Origin: Pseudanabaena yagii GIHE-NHR1
Lineage (GTDB): Bacteria > Cyanobacteriota > Cyanobacteriia > Pseudanabaenales > Pseudanabaenaceae
Length of the DNA stretch: 64,000 bases
Direction: 5' to 3'
NCBI RefSeq assembly: GCF_012863495.1
Contig: NZ_JAAVJL010000003.1
Coordinates: forward strand, 62,001-126,000
The notes under the pieces were generated by a model that was given only the letters and a program-made list of their open reading frames with translations, ran no database searches and was not told where the DNA came from. How positions within the stretch are numbered: the first letter of the stretch is position 1; the number at the start of each line of letters is the position of its first letter. Made by a program: the position numbers and the translations under genes. Below, piece after piece: positions 25,153 through 34,155 of the stretch.

Positions 25153-26508
25153 ATGATTAGAAATTTGGAAGAGCAAACACTGGAACACTCATTCTATCAA
25201 CTGGCTGATTATTTAATTGATAGTCTTCGTTACGGTGAATACCTAACTATTAGTTTAGCTAGTGAACGTAGTCAGTTCACTCGTTTTAACCATGCAAAGG
25301 TGCGTCAATCGGGGCTGGTTGCCGATGGGAATGTGACCATATCACTTATTTATAATCAACGTGAAGCCTATGCAGAATTCCCATTTACCAGCGATCGCTC
25401 AATAGATATTGCCTATGCCACCGCAAGTCTCAACTATTTACGGCAAGAAGTAGTCCAAATTCCTGAAAATCCTTATCTAGTCATCCCTGAAAACCAAGGC
25501 TCAAGTCGTGAAGTTTATCAAGGTAATTTATTGCCGCCAGACGAAGCGATCGCTACTATTCTTGAACCCATCAATAACATTGACTTTACAGGTTTCTATG
25601 CTTCGGGTTCGATCATTCGGGCTAGTGCTAACTCCGCAGGTCAAAGACATTGGTTTGCAACGGATTCATTTTTTGTCGATTATTCCATGTTTGTGCAGAC
25701 TAGTTCAGGCGAAAAAGCAGTTAAAGGAATTTATGCAGGCAAAGATTGGCAAAATCAAGATTACAAATTACAAATCGAGCGATCGCAACAACAATCTATT
25801 GCCTTACAAAGACCTAGTAAAACTATAGAGCGGGGACAATATCGCACCTATTTTGCCCCTGCGGCATCCTCAGAACTATTAGGATTTTTAACTTGGAGTG
25901 TGGGAGAAGCAAGTTTTCAGCAGGGTAGTAGTGCTCTTCTAAAGTTAAAAAATCAAGAACGAAATCTCTCTCCATTACTATCGCTCAGTGAAAACTTTAT
26001 TCACGGTAATGTACCGCGATTTAATGATCTCGGTGAGGTTGCTCCTGAATATTTACCAATTATTAGTAACGGCAAGCTAGTTAATACTCTCGTCAGTTCA
26101 CGCAGTGCTAAAGAATATAGTAAAAATGCCAATGGAGCAGGTAGTGGTGAATCGATGCGATCGCCTGAAGTTGCCACAGGTAATTTATCTGAAGCTGATA
26201 TTCTCAAACAATTAGATACGGGACTCTATTTATCCAATTTGCATTACCTTAACTGGAGCGATCGCACAGGCGGCAGGATTACAGGCATGACTCGCTATGC
26301 TTGTTTCTGGGTAGAAAACGGCGAATTTATTGCTCCGATTGAGAATCTCCGCTTTGATGATAGTATTTACGACTTCTTTGGCGATCATCTCGAAGATTTC
26401 ACTAATTTTCACGAATTTATTCCCGATACTGGCACTTATGAAAAGCGATCGCTAGGAGGCATTTTTGCACCTGGAATGTTAGTCAAAAAATTTACATTTA
26501 CTTTGTAG
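25153..26508 (+). CDS. TldD/PmbA family metalloprotease-like protein
   Basis: A 451-residue protein of the TldD/PmbA family, whose best-known members form a heterodimeric zinc protease that cleaves modified peptides and antitoxins. SERSQFTRFNHAKVRQSGLV near residue 35 is the typical N-terminal signature; the C-terminal domain contains NGAGSGESMRSPEVATGNL and ends GIFAPGMLVKKFTFTL. The ATG at 25153 is preferred over the TTG one codon upstream. I cannot make out a clear HExxxH zinc site, which would suit a PmbA-like subunit. Cyanobacteria usually carry a TldD partner elsewhere; none is here. Confidence 0.82.
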   Translation: MIRNLEEQTLEHSFYQLADYLIDSLRYGEYLTISLASERSQFTRFNHAKVRQSGLVADGNVTISLIYNQREAYAEFPFTSDRSIDIAYATASLNYLRQEVVQIPENPYLVIPENQGSSREVYQGNLLPPDEAIATILEPINNIDFTGFYASGSIIRASANSAGQRHWFATDSFFVDYSMFVQTSSGEKAVKGIYAGKDWQNQDYKLQIERSQQQSIALQRPSKTIERGQYRTYFAPAASSELLGFLTWSVGEASFQQGSSALLKLKNQERNLSPLLSLSENFIHGNVPRFNDLGEVAPEYLPIISNGKLVNTLVSSRSAKEYSKNANGAGSGESMRSPEVATGNLSEADILKQLDTGLYLSNLHYLNWSDRTGGRITGMTRYACFWVENGEFIAPIENLRFDDSIYDFFGDHLEDFTNFHEFIPDTGTYEKRSLGGIFAPGMLVKKFTFTL

Positions 26509-27089
26509 CTTCAAATAAAATAAGCAGCTCTAAGTAATAATTGAAAATGAATCACCTCATCACTTGTTGCGAGATGATTATGATACTGATGATAATTGCA
26601 GAAACCATCAATTACTTGCAGTAATTAATGGCTAAATGAATCAAGAAATTTTCAAAAGTATTGCACTGCAATGCTTTTGAAAATTTCTTGATTCGGATTT
26701 AAGCGCGAATTATTGAGGTGTTTTACTTGAAAATTTATTAATAATGCCTAAGAATTATATTTTCTAAATATTATTAGGTAATCGTCTAAAATATTTACTT
26801 GTAATACACAAGTCATTAGGATTTGATATGTTTTTAAGGCTAATTTTATTTTTGTCTGACATAACTTATAAATTTTTGAGCTTTACTAAATATGTATTTT
26901 TAATTACTAACTTTTGACTGTAATAAATATGACTGTGTATTGGAGTTGACATTGAGGTTAAATATTTCGCCCCCTCACCATGACATAAGCCATTTTGCCG
27001 TAGAAAAAGTTATTTAAAAGTTATATAAAGTCATATCTTTGTCAAAAATCGGGTAATATTTGAGAGTAGCTTATAGAGCCAGAATTAAT
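26509..27089. other. AT-rich gene-free region with a 55-bp hairpin
   Basis: About 580 bp with no supported gene. A hairpin at 26639-26693 has 27-bp arms (AATCAAGAAATTTTCAAAAG onward, one mismatch) and a single central base. From 26740 to 27050 the sequence is strongly AT-rich with stops in all frames; it probably holds the promoter of the small gene at 27090. Confidence 0.6.
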
Positions 27090-27302
27090 ATGTTGTTAAA
27101 ATCTTACAAAAATATTCTGCCAGCCTCTATTGCCTTCATCGGGGGGATGATGTTCGCTATTGGTCAACCAGAGCAGCTAATGGCAAATAATCAGGTAAGT
27201 TACACACCAACTGATAGACCACAACCTCAGCGTACTCAAGGCGGGGGATCTCGCTTACATGAGAACGTCAAGACTGTAACTTTCACAGCTACTAGTTTCT
27301 AA
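27090..27302 (+). CDS. Small exported protein, possibly a DUF928 remnant
   Basis: A 70-residue protein from the ATG at 27090. It begins with a hydrophobic signal-like segment (ILPASIAFIGGMMFAIG), then NNQVSYTPTDRPQPQRTQGG. This Pro/Arg/Gly pattern resembles the start of mature DUF928 proteins, which often neighbour CHASE2 genes in cyanobacteria, and a CHASE2 gene follows here. The usual conserved domain of about 150 residues is absent: the frame stops after VKTVTFTATSF, and a strong terminator follows at 27396. It may be a truncated DUF928 gene or an unrelated small secreted peptide. No paralogue is visible in the window. Confidence 0.45.
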   Translation: MLLKSYKNILPASIAFIGGMMFAIGQPEQLMANNQVSYTPTDRPQPQRTQGGGSRLHENVKTVTFTATSF

Positions 27303-27395
27303 TGTTGGCTAAATTGCTAGCATTAGTTCTCATTAGTCTCATTAGTTGGTATATCAATCATGATAGGCATAGAGTTTAAGGCAAATGTCAAATCC

Positions 27396-27435
27396 AAAAA
27401 TAGAGAGGGATACAAAGTACCCCTCTCTATTTTTT
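27396..27435 (+). terminator. Terminator after the small exported-protein gene
   Basis: Stem AAAAATAGAGAGGG / CCCTCTCTATTTTT with a TACAAAGTA loop and a T-run. The rest of the gap to 27677 shows only a 30-codon open frame on the minus strand (27455-27547), which I do not call. Confidence 0.85.
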
Positions 27436-27677
27436 AGGCTAATTTTAACTAAGCTTACGACAAAGCGCTTGCATACATCAAAGCGGGAATTTGGTAGGAT
27501 AAAATCGCCTCAATTTTAGGATTAATATCTGATTGAGCTGCCATCATAATTTCTCAACCAGCCTATGCCCGTTGGAAATTGAAAATCAATTGTAGTAATC
27601 CTGTAAATTCAGCTATCTCAGGTTTTACACAAAAGAATTCTGGCTTAACGACAGCAAGTGAAACCAAACTTCTCTAA

Positions 27678-30278
27678 ATGATTGCTATTAAGACCTTAAA
27701 GTCCAGATGGGAAAAGTTGCCACGAAGGCTCCAGCAGTGGGGAGGATTTTTTCTGTCGAGTGGCAGCGTCTACTTATTAGTATTCGGACTACGTTGGTTA
27801 GGTTGGTTACAGCCTAGCGAGTGGGCAGCCTTTGATTTATACATGCAGTTGCGTCCCAATGAGCCAGTAGACGAACGAATTATTATTGTTGGAGTAAAGG
27901 AGTCAGATATTCGCTATTTGGGAAAATGGCCAGTATCTGACCAAGTATTAGCAAAGATTCTCCGCAAGATTCGTGCTCAAAATCCTAAGGTGATTGGGCT
28001 AGATTTATATCGAGATATTCCTGTTGGTGAAGGTTATACAGAATTAGAAACGGTCTTTAAAACTACACCAAATTTAATTGGTATCGAAAAGAGTATTGGC
28101 GATCGCTTTAATACGGTCATCTCGCCGCCACCTGCGTTAAAAGCCTTGGGGCAAGTGTCCGCAAATGATGTCATTGTCGATCCTGATGGGAGGTTGCGAC
28201 GCGCCTTTCTATACCCAATGCCAGCAGGTAATGAGGGACTACCCAGCCTTGGTTTAGCAGTTGCGCTTGCCTATTTCAAAGACCAAGGTATCGAACCCCA
28301 ATCCTCAGAAGTAGGAGGACATTTACAAATTGGGAAAACTGTTTTTAAACCTTTAGAAAGCAATGATGGTAGTTATGTTCGCACCGATGCGGGGGGCTAC
28401 CAAATTTTGATGAACTATCATGGCTCCTCCCTCAAATTTCGCCAAGTTTCACTGGAAGATATTCTCGAAAATCGAATTCCCACAGATTTAATGCGCGATC
28501 GCATTATCTTAATCGGCGCACAAACCCCCAGCCTTAATGATATTTTTTATACCCCCTATAGCAGTAACTTCATTACCTCTCCAAGTCAAATTTCGGGAGT
28601 AGAATTTCAAGCGAATGTTGTCAAAATGATTATAGGCTCTGTCCTAGAAAATCGTCCTCTTTTTAAAGTTTGGTCAGATGTTTGGGAAGAGTTATGGATT
28701 GCTGGTTGGTCGATTCTCGGAGCTTCTATTGTTTGGTTCTGTGCAACTAGACGTTTAGTGCTTTTAGTTAGTCTAGTCTTCATCTTTGCTGTAGTTCTGA
28801 TTGGGAGTACCTATTTTCTCTTCATTGCAGGTTGGTGGCTACCAATAGCCCCCTGTATATTTACTTATATAGTCTCCATGATCGTCATGCAGAGCTATAT
28901 TTATGTATCGCGATTGAGAGAACTCAATGCTGCACTTTCTGATTCGATCGAGATGCTAGCCCATGACGCTTCCCATGACTCACTAACAGGGCTACCCAAT
29001 CGCAATCTGTTTATGGATCGGGTAGAACATGCCATTAAATATAGCAAGCGCCACTCAGAATATCTATTCGCTATCTTTTTCATTGATCTGGATCGTTTCA
29101 AGATGATTAACGATAGCCTTGGTCACAATGTTGGTGATTTATTTTTACAAGAGATTGCAAAGATTTTACAGGGATGTTTACGCTCAATTGATACGGTGGC
29201 GCGGATTGGTGGTGATGAATTCACAATTCTCATTGATGATATTCAAGATGTGAGTGAAGCTTTGATTGTTGCTGATCGCATTTTGAATAAGTTTCTGTCA
29301 CCAATCATCATTCGCGGTGAAGCAATTTTTCCGAGTGCAAGTATTGGTATTGTGATCAATACACAGGACTATACGAATGGAGTGGATTTACTAAGGGATG
29401 CCGATATTGCGATGTATCGTGCTAAAGCCCTTGGTAAAGGTCGTTATACTCTCTTCGATCAAGAGATGTATGAACAAACTTTGCGATTGACACAGCTAGA
29501 AAGTGAATTGCATTATGCGCTAGAGCATGGAGAGTTTGAGCTTTACTATCAACCCATAATTGCTCTATCCACTAATCAACTATCTGGGTTTGAGGCTCTA
29601 ATCCGTTGGAAAAATCCGAAACGGGGCTTTATTTCCCCAATCGAGTTTATTCCACTTGCTGAAGATACAGGTCTAATTGTGGCAGTGGGTGACTGGGTTA
29701 TGAAAGAAGCTTGCCATCAATTGCAGGATTGGATGCGTCAATTTCCTGAAGCTGCACATCTTAAGATGAGCATTAATTTAGCAAGCCACCAAATCCGTGA
29801 GCCAGATCTTCTCGATAAACTAGATAGTATTCTAGCACAGACAGGAATTGATGGTAGTTCGATCCGTTTAGAAATTACTGAAAGTACGTTAATGGATCAA
29901 GGTGAACAGACTATTAAAAAACTTTCACAACTAAGGGCGCGGAATATTCAGCTTAGTATTGATGACTTTGGTCAAGGCTATTCTTCACTTAGCTATTTAC
30001 ATCGTTTCCCTATTAATATCCTCAAAATTGATCGCGCTTTTGTCAATCAAATGAGTGATGGTGGTGAGAATATCGAAATTGTGCGGACTATTACGGTGCT
30101 TGCCCATACTTTAAATATGAGTGTGGTTGCCGAAGGTGTGGAAACTCAACAGCAAGCGGAAATCTTAAAACAGCTAGGCTGTGAGTTTGGACAGGGTTAT
30201 CTCTTCTCCAGACCACTGACTGCTGCCGATGCGGAACTCGCGATCGCTAAAAGTATAAATTTATCGCAAGTTAGTTGA
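27678..30278 (+). CDS. CHASE2-GGDEF-EAL membrane protein (cyclic-di-GMP turnover)
   Basis: An 866-residue signalling protein. A short N-terminal helix is followed by a periplasmic CHASE2 sensor (about 50-330, GVKESDIRYLGKWP and VIGLDLYRD) and then three membrane spans (about 345-415). The GGDEF domain has an intact RIGGDEF motif near 507-513, preceded by DSLTGLPNRNLF. The EAL domain (about 610-860) has GFEALIRW, LEITESTLM, DDFGQGYSSL and LKIDRAF. Both catalytic signatures look intact, so it could make and degrade cyclic di-GMP; which activity dominates cannot be told. The signal sensed by CHASE2 is unknown. The nearest downstream genes are glycosyltransferases, but no functional link is shown. 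Confidence 0.93.
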   Translation: MIAIKTLKSRWEKLPRRLQQWGGFFLSSGSVYLLVFGLRWLGWLQPSEWAAFDLYMQLRPNEPVDERIIIVGVKESDIRYLGKWPVSDQVLAKILRKIRAQNPKVIGLDLYRDIPVGEGYTELETVFKTTPNLIGIEKSIGDRFNTVISPPPALKALGQVSANDVIVDPDGRLRRAFLYPMPAGNEGLPSLGLAVALAYFKDQGIEPQSSEVGGHLQIGKTVFKPLESNDGSYVRTDAGGYQILMNYHGSSLKFRQVSLEDILENRIPTDLMRDRIILIGAQTPSLNDIFYTPYSSNFITSPSQISGVEFQANVVKMIIGSVLENRPLFKVWSDVWEELWIAGWSILGASIVWFCATRRLVLLVSLVFIFAVVLIGSTYFLFIAGWWLPIAPCIFTYIVSMIVMQSYIYVSRLRELNAALSDSIEMLAHDASHDSLTGLPNRNLFMDRVEHAIKYSKRHSEYLFAIFFIDLDRFKMINDSLGHNVGDLFLQEIAKILQGCLRSIDTVARIGGDEFTILIDDIQDVSEALIVADRILNKFLSPIIIRGEAIFPSASIGIVINTQDYTNGVDLLRDADIAMYRAKALGKGRYTLFDQEMYEQTLRLTQLESELHYALEHGEFELYYQPIIALSTNQLSGFEALIRWKNPKRGFISPIEFIPLAEDTGLIVAVGDWVMKEACHQLQDWMRQFPEAAHLKMSINLASHQIREPDLLDKLDSILAQTGIDGSSIRLEITESTLMDQGEQTIKKLSQLRARNIQLSIDDFGQGYSSLSYLHRFPINILKIDRAFVNQMSDGGENIEIVRTITVLAHTLNMSVVAEGVETQQQAEILKQLGCEFGQGYLFSRPLTAADAELAIAKSINLSQVS

Positions 30279-30386
30279 TTGACGCGATCGCTTACTATCA
30301 ATGGTGATAATGTCAAGGGTCAATCACTTGATGTTATTGCTTCTAATAATAATAACTTCAGTTCATGGTAAGCTTGCGAGTTTTAC

Positions 30387-30474
30387 AACCCCATAATCAA
30401 AATCCTTGCTACGCATGGCTTTTGATTATGGGGTTTGAGAGAGGATTTGCGTAGTAACCACTCTCTCAAACCCC
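30387..30474. repeat. Two overlapping, mutually exclusive hairpins
   Basis: Hairpin 1 (30387-30435) has stem AACCCCATAATCAAAA. Hairpin 2 (30430-30474) has stem GGGGTTTGAGAGAG. They share the GGGGTT at 30430-30435, so only one can form at a time. Hairpin 2 resembles the hairpin at 52846-52888. They lie in the 384-bp gap between the CHASE2 gene and the first glycosyltransferase; no gene is seen there. Confidence 0.7.
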
Positions 30475-30662
30475 TTGTTTAATTATTCTCCACGAACGTT
30501 CTAATAAGTTTCAATACGTTCCTATACAACTCAAATATTCTAGAGGTTTAACTAGACATCATTTCAAACATCACTTCGTTATGTTGTCTTTAGTAAGATA
30601 ACAACCTTTAGATACAGTCGTTATCATCACCTGCGATACATTTTATAGACAGGAGATTCATA

Positions 30663-31739
30663 ATGAGAATTGCCCAAGTTTCACCACTATGGGAACAGGT
30701 TCCTCCCCCCGCCTATGGCGGTACTGAACTGGTAGTAAGTTTACTCACCGAAGAATTAGTTAAGCGTGGTCATGAGGTCACTCTATTTGCTTCAGGAGAT
30801 TCTACTACTTTAGCTAAATTAGAATCTGTGCATCCTAGAGCCTTACGTCTGGATACCAGCGTCAAAGATCCGAATATCTACGACATGCTGAATATGAGCC
30901 GTGTTTATGAGAATGCTGATCAATTTGATATTATCCATTCCCATGTCGGATGTGTCGCATTACCCTACACAAATTTAGTCAAAACTCCTACAGTACATAC
31001 GTTACATGGCATTTTCACGCCCGACAATGAGAAGTTATTTAGCCATGTACGAAATCAACCGTTTATAAGTATTTCTAATTCTCAGAGGGATACGAATTTG
31101 GGCTTAAACTATGTATCCACGGTTTATAACGGTATCGCTCCTAACACTTATAGCTTTTATCCCCAGCCAGAACATCCACCGTATCTGGCTTTTTTGGGTC
31201 GCATGTCGCCTGAAAAGGGAGCGCATTTAGCAATTGAGATCGCGAAACGTTCAGGATGGCATCTCAAAATGGCTGGAAAAGTTGATGCTGTGGATTTGGA
31301 ATATTTTGAGACGAAAATCCTTCCCCATATTGGTAGTAGTCAGATTGAATTCCTTGGCGAGGCTAATCACCATCAAAAAAGTGTGCTCATGGGTGGAGCT
31401 GTGGCGACGCTATTCCCGATTACATGGAAAGAACCTTTTGGACTGGTGATGATTGAATCAATGGTGACAGGAACGCCAGTCATTGCCATGAATTTAGGAT
31501 CAGCTTCTGAGGTGATTGCTCATGGAGTAAGCGGATTCCTCTGTGATACCGTAACGGAATGCGTAGATGCGATCACTTTGGCTGCTCAACTAGATCGGCG
31601 AGTTTGTCGAGATCATGTGCTGATGAATTTCACGGCAAAGCTGATGGCAGATAGATATGAAGCCGTGTATCAAAAGATTTTGGGAGAAAAGTATTCTCGA
31701 AATGGTCAGAAGCGCGATTTGGTAATGCAAACCCATTAG
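30663..31739 (+). CDS. Glycosyltransferase family 4 protein
   Basis: A 358-residue GT-B fold glycosyltransferase. The N-terminal domain has PPAYGGTELVVSLLTEELVKRGHEVTLF, cut here as PPAYGGTELVVSLL. The C-terminal domain has FLGRMSPEKGAHLAIEIAK and the donor-binding EPFGLVMIESMVTGTPVIA segment with the EX7E pair. There is no membrane span, so it should be cytoplasmic or peripheral. It is the first gene of a carbohydrate cluster with another GT4 enzyme and an amylo-alpha-1,6-glucosidase, all on the plus strand. The donor and acceptor are unknown. An AGGAG ribosome site lies 7 bp before the ATG. A hairpin overlaps its stop codon. Confidence 0.88.
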   Translation: MRIAQVSPLWEQVPPPAYGGTELVVSLLTEELVKRGHEVTLFASGDSTTLAKLESVHPRALRLDTSVKDPNIYDMLNMSRVYENADQFDIIHSHVGCVALPYTNLVKTPTVHTLHGIFTPDNEKLFSHVRNQPFISISNSQRDTNLGLNYVSTVYNGIAPNTYSFYPQPEHPPYLAFLGRMSPEKGAHLAIEIAKRSGWHLKMAGKVDAVDLEYFETKILPHIGSSQIEFLGEANHHQKSVLMGGAVATLFPITWKEPFGLVMIESMVTGTPVIAMNLGSASEVIAHGVSGFLCDTVTECVDAITLAAQLDRRVCRDHVLMNFTAKLMADRYEAVYQKILGEKYSRNGQKRDLVMQTH

Positions 31740-31773
31740 AGAATTAGTGGCGCGAAGCGCCATCAATTCTCTA
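31737..31773. terminator. Hairpin overlapping the first GT4 stop codon
   Basis: A 17-bp stem (TAGAGAATTAGTGGCGC, two mismatches) with loop GAA. Its first three bases are the TAG stop. It separates two genes of what would otherwise be an operon, so it may attenuate transcription or protect the upstream mRNA end. Confidence 0.75.
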
Positions 31774-31794
31774 GTCAAAAAGGAGAAAAATATT

Positions 31795-33090
31795 ATGTTG
31801 AGTTTGAATAGACAGGCGATCGCACTTATTTCTGATCATGCTGACCCTGCGGCGGAAATTGGCTCAGAAGAGGCAGGTGGACAAAATGTATATGTACGTC
31901 ATGTGGGTGAAACCCTTGCAGCGCTTGGTTGGCAAGTGGACATGTTTACGCGCAAAGCTCATGCCGATGATGAGTCGATTGTGCAGCATTCGCCCCATTG
32001 CCGCACGATCCGCCTCAAAGCTGGTGCGGAGGCTTATATCCCTAGAGATCGCTTATTTGAGCATATGCCAGAGTTTGTAGATTCATTTCAAACATTCCAA
32101 AGGACTCAGGGTATGAATTATCCCTTAATCCATACGAATTACTGGTTATCGGCTTGGGCGGGAATGGAATTACAAAAAACTAGTGGTATCCAGTTGGTGC
32201 ATACTTATCATTCCTTGGGAGCCGTAAAATATCAATCTCTAGTGGAGATCCCTCAGGTTGCGAATACTCGTTTGAGGATTGAACGAGAGATCTTAGAACG
32301 GGCTAATTGCGTTGTGGCAACTAGTCCTCAGGAACAAGAGACTTTGCGATCGCTGGTTTCGACTCGTGGTCAAATTGAAGTTATTCCCTGTGGTACTGAT
32401 ACGGCTAACTTTCGCCTAACCTCAAAGGCTCATGCTCGCGCTAAATTGAAACTCGATAGCCGCGAAAAAATCATCCTCTATGTTGGTAGATTTGACGAAA
32501 GGAAAGGGATTGAGACTTTAGTAAGAGCCTTTGCTCTACTCAAAAGCCATAATCTTCAAAATCTCAAGTTGATTATTGTCGGAGGTAGCTCGGCAAATAT
32601 GCCTGATGGTGATGAAAGGAATAGGATTGAGCATATTGTAGATGAATTAGGGCTTAAGGATTCTACGTTTTTTGCAGGTAGGATTGGGCATGATATTTTA
32701 CCGCTTTACTATACTGCGGCGGATGTATGCGTGATTCCGAGCTATTATGAACCCTTCGGATTAGTAGCGATCGAGGCGATGGCTTGCGGTGTGCCTGTCG
32801 TCGCTTCTAATGTCGGTGGTTTGAAGTTCACGATTATTCCTGAAGAAACAGGTTTATTAGTTGAACCAAAAGATATTGAAGGTTTTGCTAATGGTATTCA
32901 TCGAATTCTATTTGATGAATTATGGGTCAGGAAAATGCGGAAACAGGCTTCAGCAAATGTGAATCAGCGCTTTAGTTGGACTGGTGTGACAATCCAATTG
33001 AGCGAACTCTATCGGCATGTGTTAGCGCGATCGATTATGCATGAGCAGGCTTGGAGTTACAAAGTTCCAAGTATTACTAGATCTGCGTAA
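31795..33090 (+). CDS. Glycosyltransferase family 4 protein, sucrose-phosphate-synthase-like
   Basis: A 431-residue GT4 enzyme. The N-terminus carries ALISDHADPAAEIGSEEAGG and then QNVYVRHVGETLAALGWQVD, as in cyanobacterial GT4 proteins distantly related to sucrose-phosphate synthase. The donor site has YVGRFDERKGIETLVRAF and YEPFGLVAIEAMACGVPVVA with the EX7E glutamates. I chose the ATG at 31795 because a GGAG site lies 9 bp upstream; the longer frame would start inside the hairpin. It has no signal peptide. With the gene before it and the debranching-type enzyme after, it may belong to a soluble glucan or compatible-solute pathway, which is an inference. Confidence 0.88.
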   Translation: MLSLNRQAIALISDHADPAAEIGSEEAGGQNVYVRHVGETLAALGWQVDMFTRKAHADDESIVQHSPHCRTIRLKAGAEAYIPRDRLFEHMPEFVDSFQTFQRTQGMNYPLIHTNYWLSAWAGMELQKTSGIQLVHTYHSLGAVKYQSLVEIPQVANTRLRIEREILERANCVVATSPQEQETLRSLVSTRGQIEVIPCGTDTANFRLTSKAHARAKLKLDSREKIILYVGRFDERKGIETLVRAFALLKSHNLQNLKLIIVGGSSANMPDGDERNRIEHIVDELGLKDSTFFAGRIGHDILPLYYTAADVCVIPSYYEPFGLVAIEAMACGVPVVASNVGGLKFTIIPEETGLLVEPKDIEGFANGIHRILFDELWVRKMRKQASANVNQRFSWTGVTIQLSELYRHVLARSIMHEQAWSYKVPSITRSA

Positions 33091-33137
33091 ATTAGCGATC
33101 TAGAATTGGTGAAAGGAATGAGGGCAATCAAGAAAAA

Positions 33138-34076
33138 ATGATACTCATCCAAACATGGCGATTTATAGTATTGATAGTAGCTGTATTTGGCTTAGGTTTG
33201 TCTATGAACTATTTGCTGAAGTTACCACCAATTGCCATTATTAGCATTCTGTTCTTATCCCTATTGGTACTTGTGATTATTTACAGACGCAATCGCTGGT
33301 GGTCTGAGACTGATCAATTACGAGTCAATCTGATAAATGGGCAACAACCAATTCAGCCTAAAGTATATGACTCAAAAGAGATTGAAGGTCTACCAGATCC
33401 CGCACAGCGATTTTTTAAAACTGTACTTCAGGAAGGGCAAGCGATCATTACAAAGGTCGAATTCTCTCAGCATGGGCAGTTTAACATGAATGAAATGGAG
33501 GATAAATGGCATAAATTTAATGCTACGCAACTTGTGGTCACGCAAAGACAGGGGTTTGATTGGGATGCAAAAATTCAGATGATGCCATTCGTAAATGTAT
33601 TTGTTCATGATACATACCTGCTAGGAGAAGGGCATCTACAAGCTTCATTAATTGGTCTTTTTACGGTTGCTAAAATGCACAATATTCCTGAACTAAACCA
33701 AGGAGAATTATTACGCTTCCTTGCCGAATCGGTTTGGTATCCAACATCGTTGCTACCTAGTCAAGGTGTAATCTGGGAAGCGATCGATCAGCATTCTAGT
33801 CGTGCTACTTTGACCGATGGTAAAACAACAGCCTCGGTCGTTTTTCAGTTTGATACGGAAGGATTAATTACCAGTATGCGTGCTGAAGCCCGTTGTTATC
33901 GTGTGATTGGAGATAAATTGACGTTTATGCCTTGGGTAGGCAAGTTTGGGGAATATTCAGATCATAATGGAATGCGGATTCCCTTAGAAGGCGAAGTGGG
34001 TTGGGAGCATCCAGAAGGCGCTCGGCTTTATTTTAAAGGAAAAATCACCAAGATTAGCTATGAGTTTGCATCGTAA
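33138..34076 (+). CDS. DUF6544 family membrane-anchored protein
   Basis: A 312-residue protein with two N-terminal membrane spans (about 7-27 and 33-49), then a soluble domain of the DUF6544 type: GLPDPAQRFFKTVLQEGQ, FDWDAKIQMMPFVNVFVHD, RFLAESVWYPTSLLPS and a closing EVGWEHPEGARLYFKGKI. The function of the family is unknown. It lies 47 bp after the second GT4 gene and is followed by a terminator, so it probably ends the transcript begun upstream. Its placement within a carbohydrate cluster is the only clue to role. The family assignment comes from the ordered set of motifs, which I recognise from memory. Confidence 0.75.
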   Translation: MILIQTWRFIVLIVAVFGLGLSMNYLLKLPPIAIISILFLSLLVLVIIYRRNRWWSETDQLRVNLINGQQPIQPKVYDSKEIEGLPDPAQRFFKTVLQEGQAIITKVEFSQHGQFNMNEMEDKWHKFNATQLVVTQRQGFDWDAKIQMMPFVNVFVHDTYLLGEGHLQASLIGLFTVAKMHNIPELNQGELLRFLAESVWYPTSLLPSQGVIWEAIDQHSSRATLTDGKTTASVVFQFDTEGLITSMRAEARCYRVIGDKLTFMPWVGKFGEYSDHNGMRIPLEGEVGWEHPEGARLYFKGKITKISYEFAS

Positions 34077-34085
34077 TAGATTTAC

Positions 34086-34120
34086 AGAAACGAAGATGAG
34101 TAGTACGCATCTTCGTTTCT
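34086..34120 (+). terminator. Terminator after the DUF6544 gene
   Basis: Stem AGAAACGAAGATG with complement and a nine-base loop, followed by a T-rich stretch. It separates the GT4/DUF6544 group from the glucosidase gene. Confidence 0.75.
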
Positions 34121-34155
34121 ATAACTTTCACAAATAAATTTAACTAAATTATAAA

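Noticed and set aside
27455-27547. Thirty-residue minus-strand ORF (MMAAQSDINPKIEAILSYQI)
   Set aside because: It has a tidy ATG and stop but matches no small photosystem or regulatory peptide I know; too short to support.
31747-31794. Upstream extension of the second GT4 gene
   Set aside because: The extra 16 codons begin at a non-ATG codon inside the hairpin arm; the ATG at 31795 has a GGAG site.
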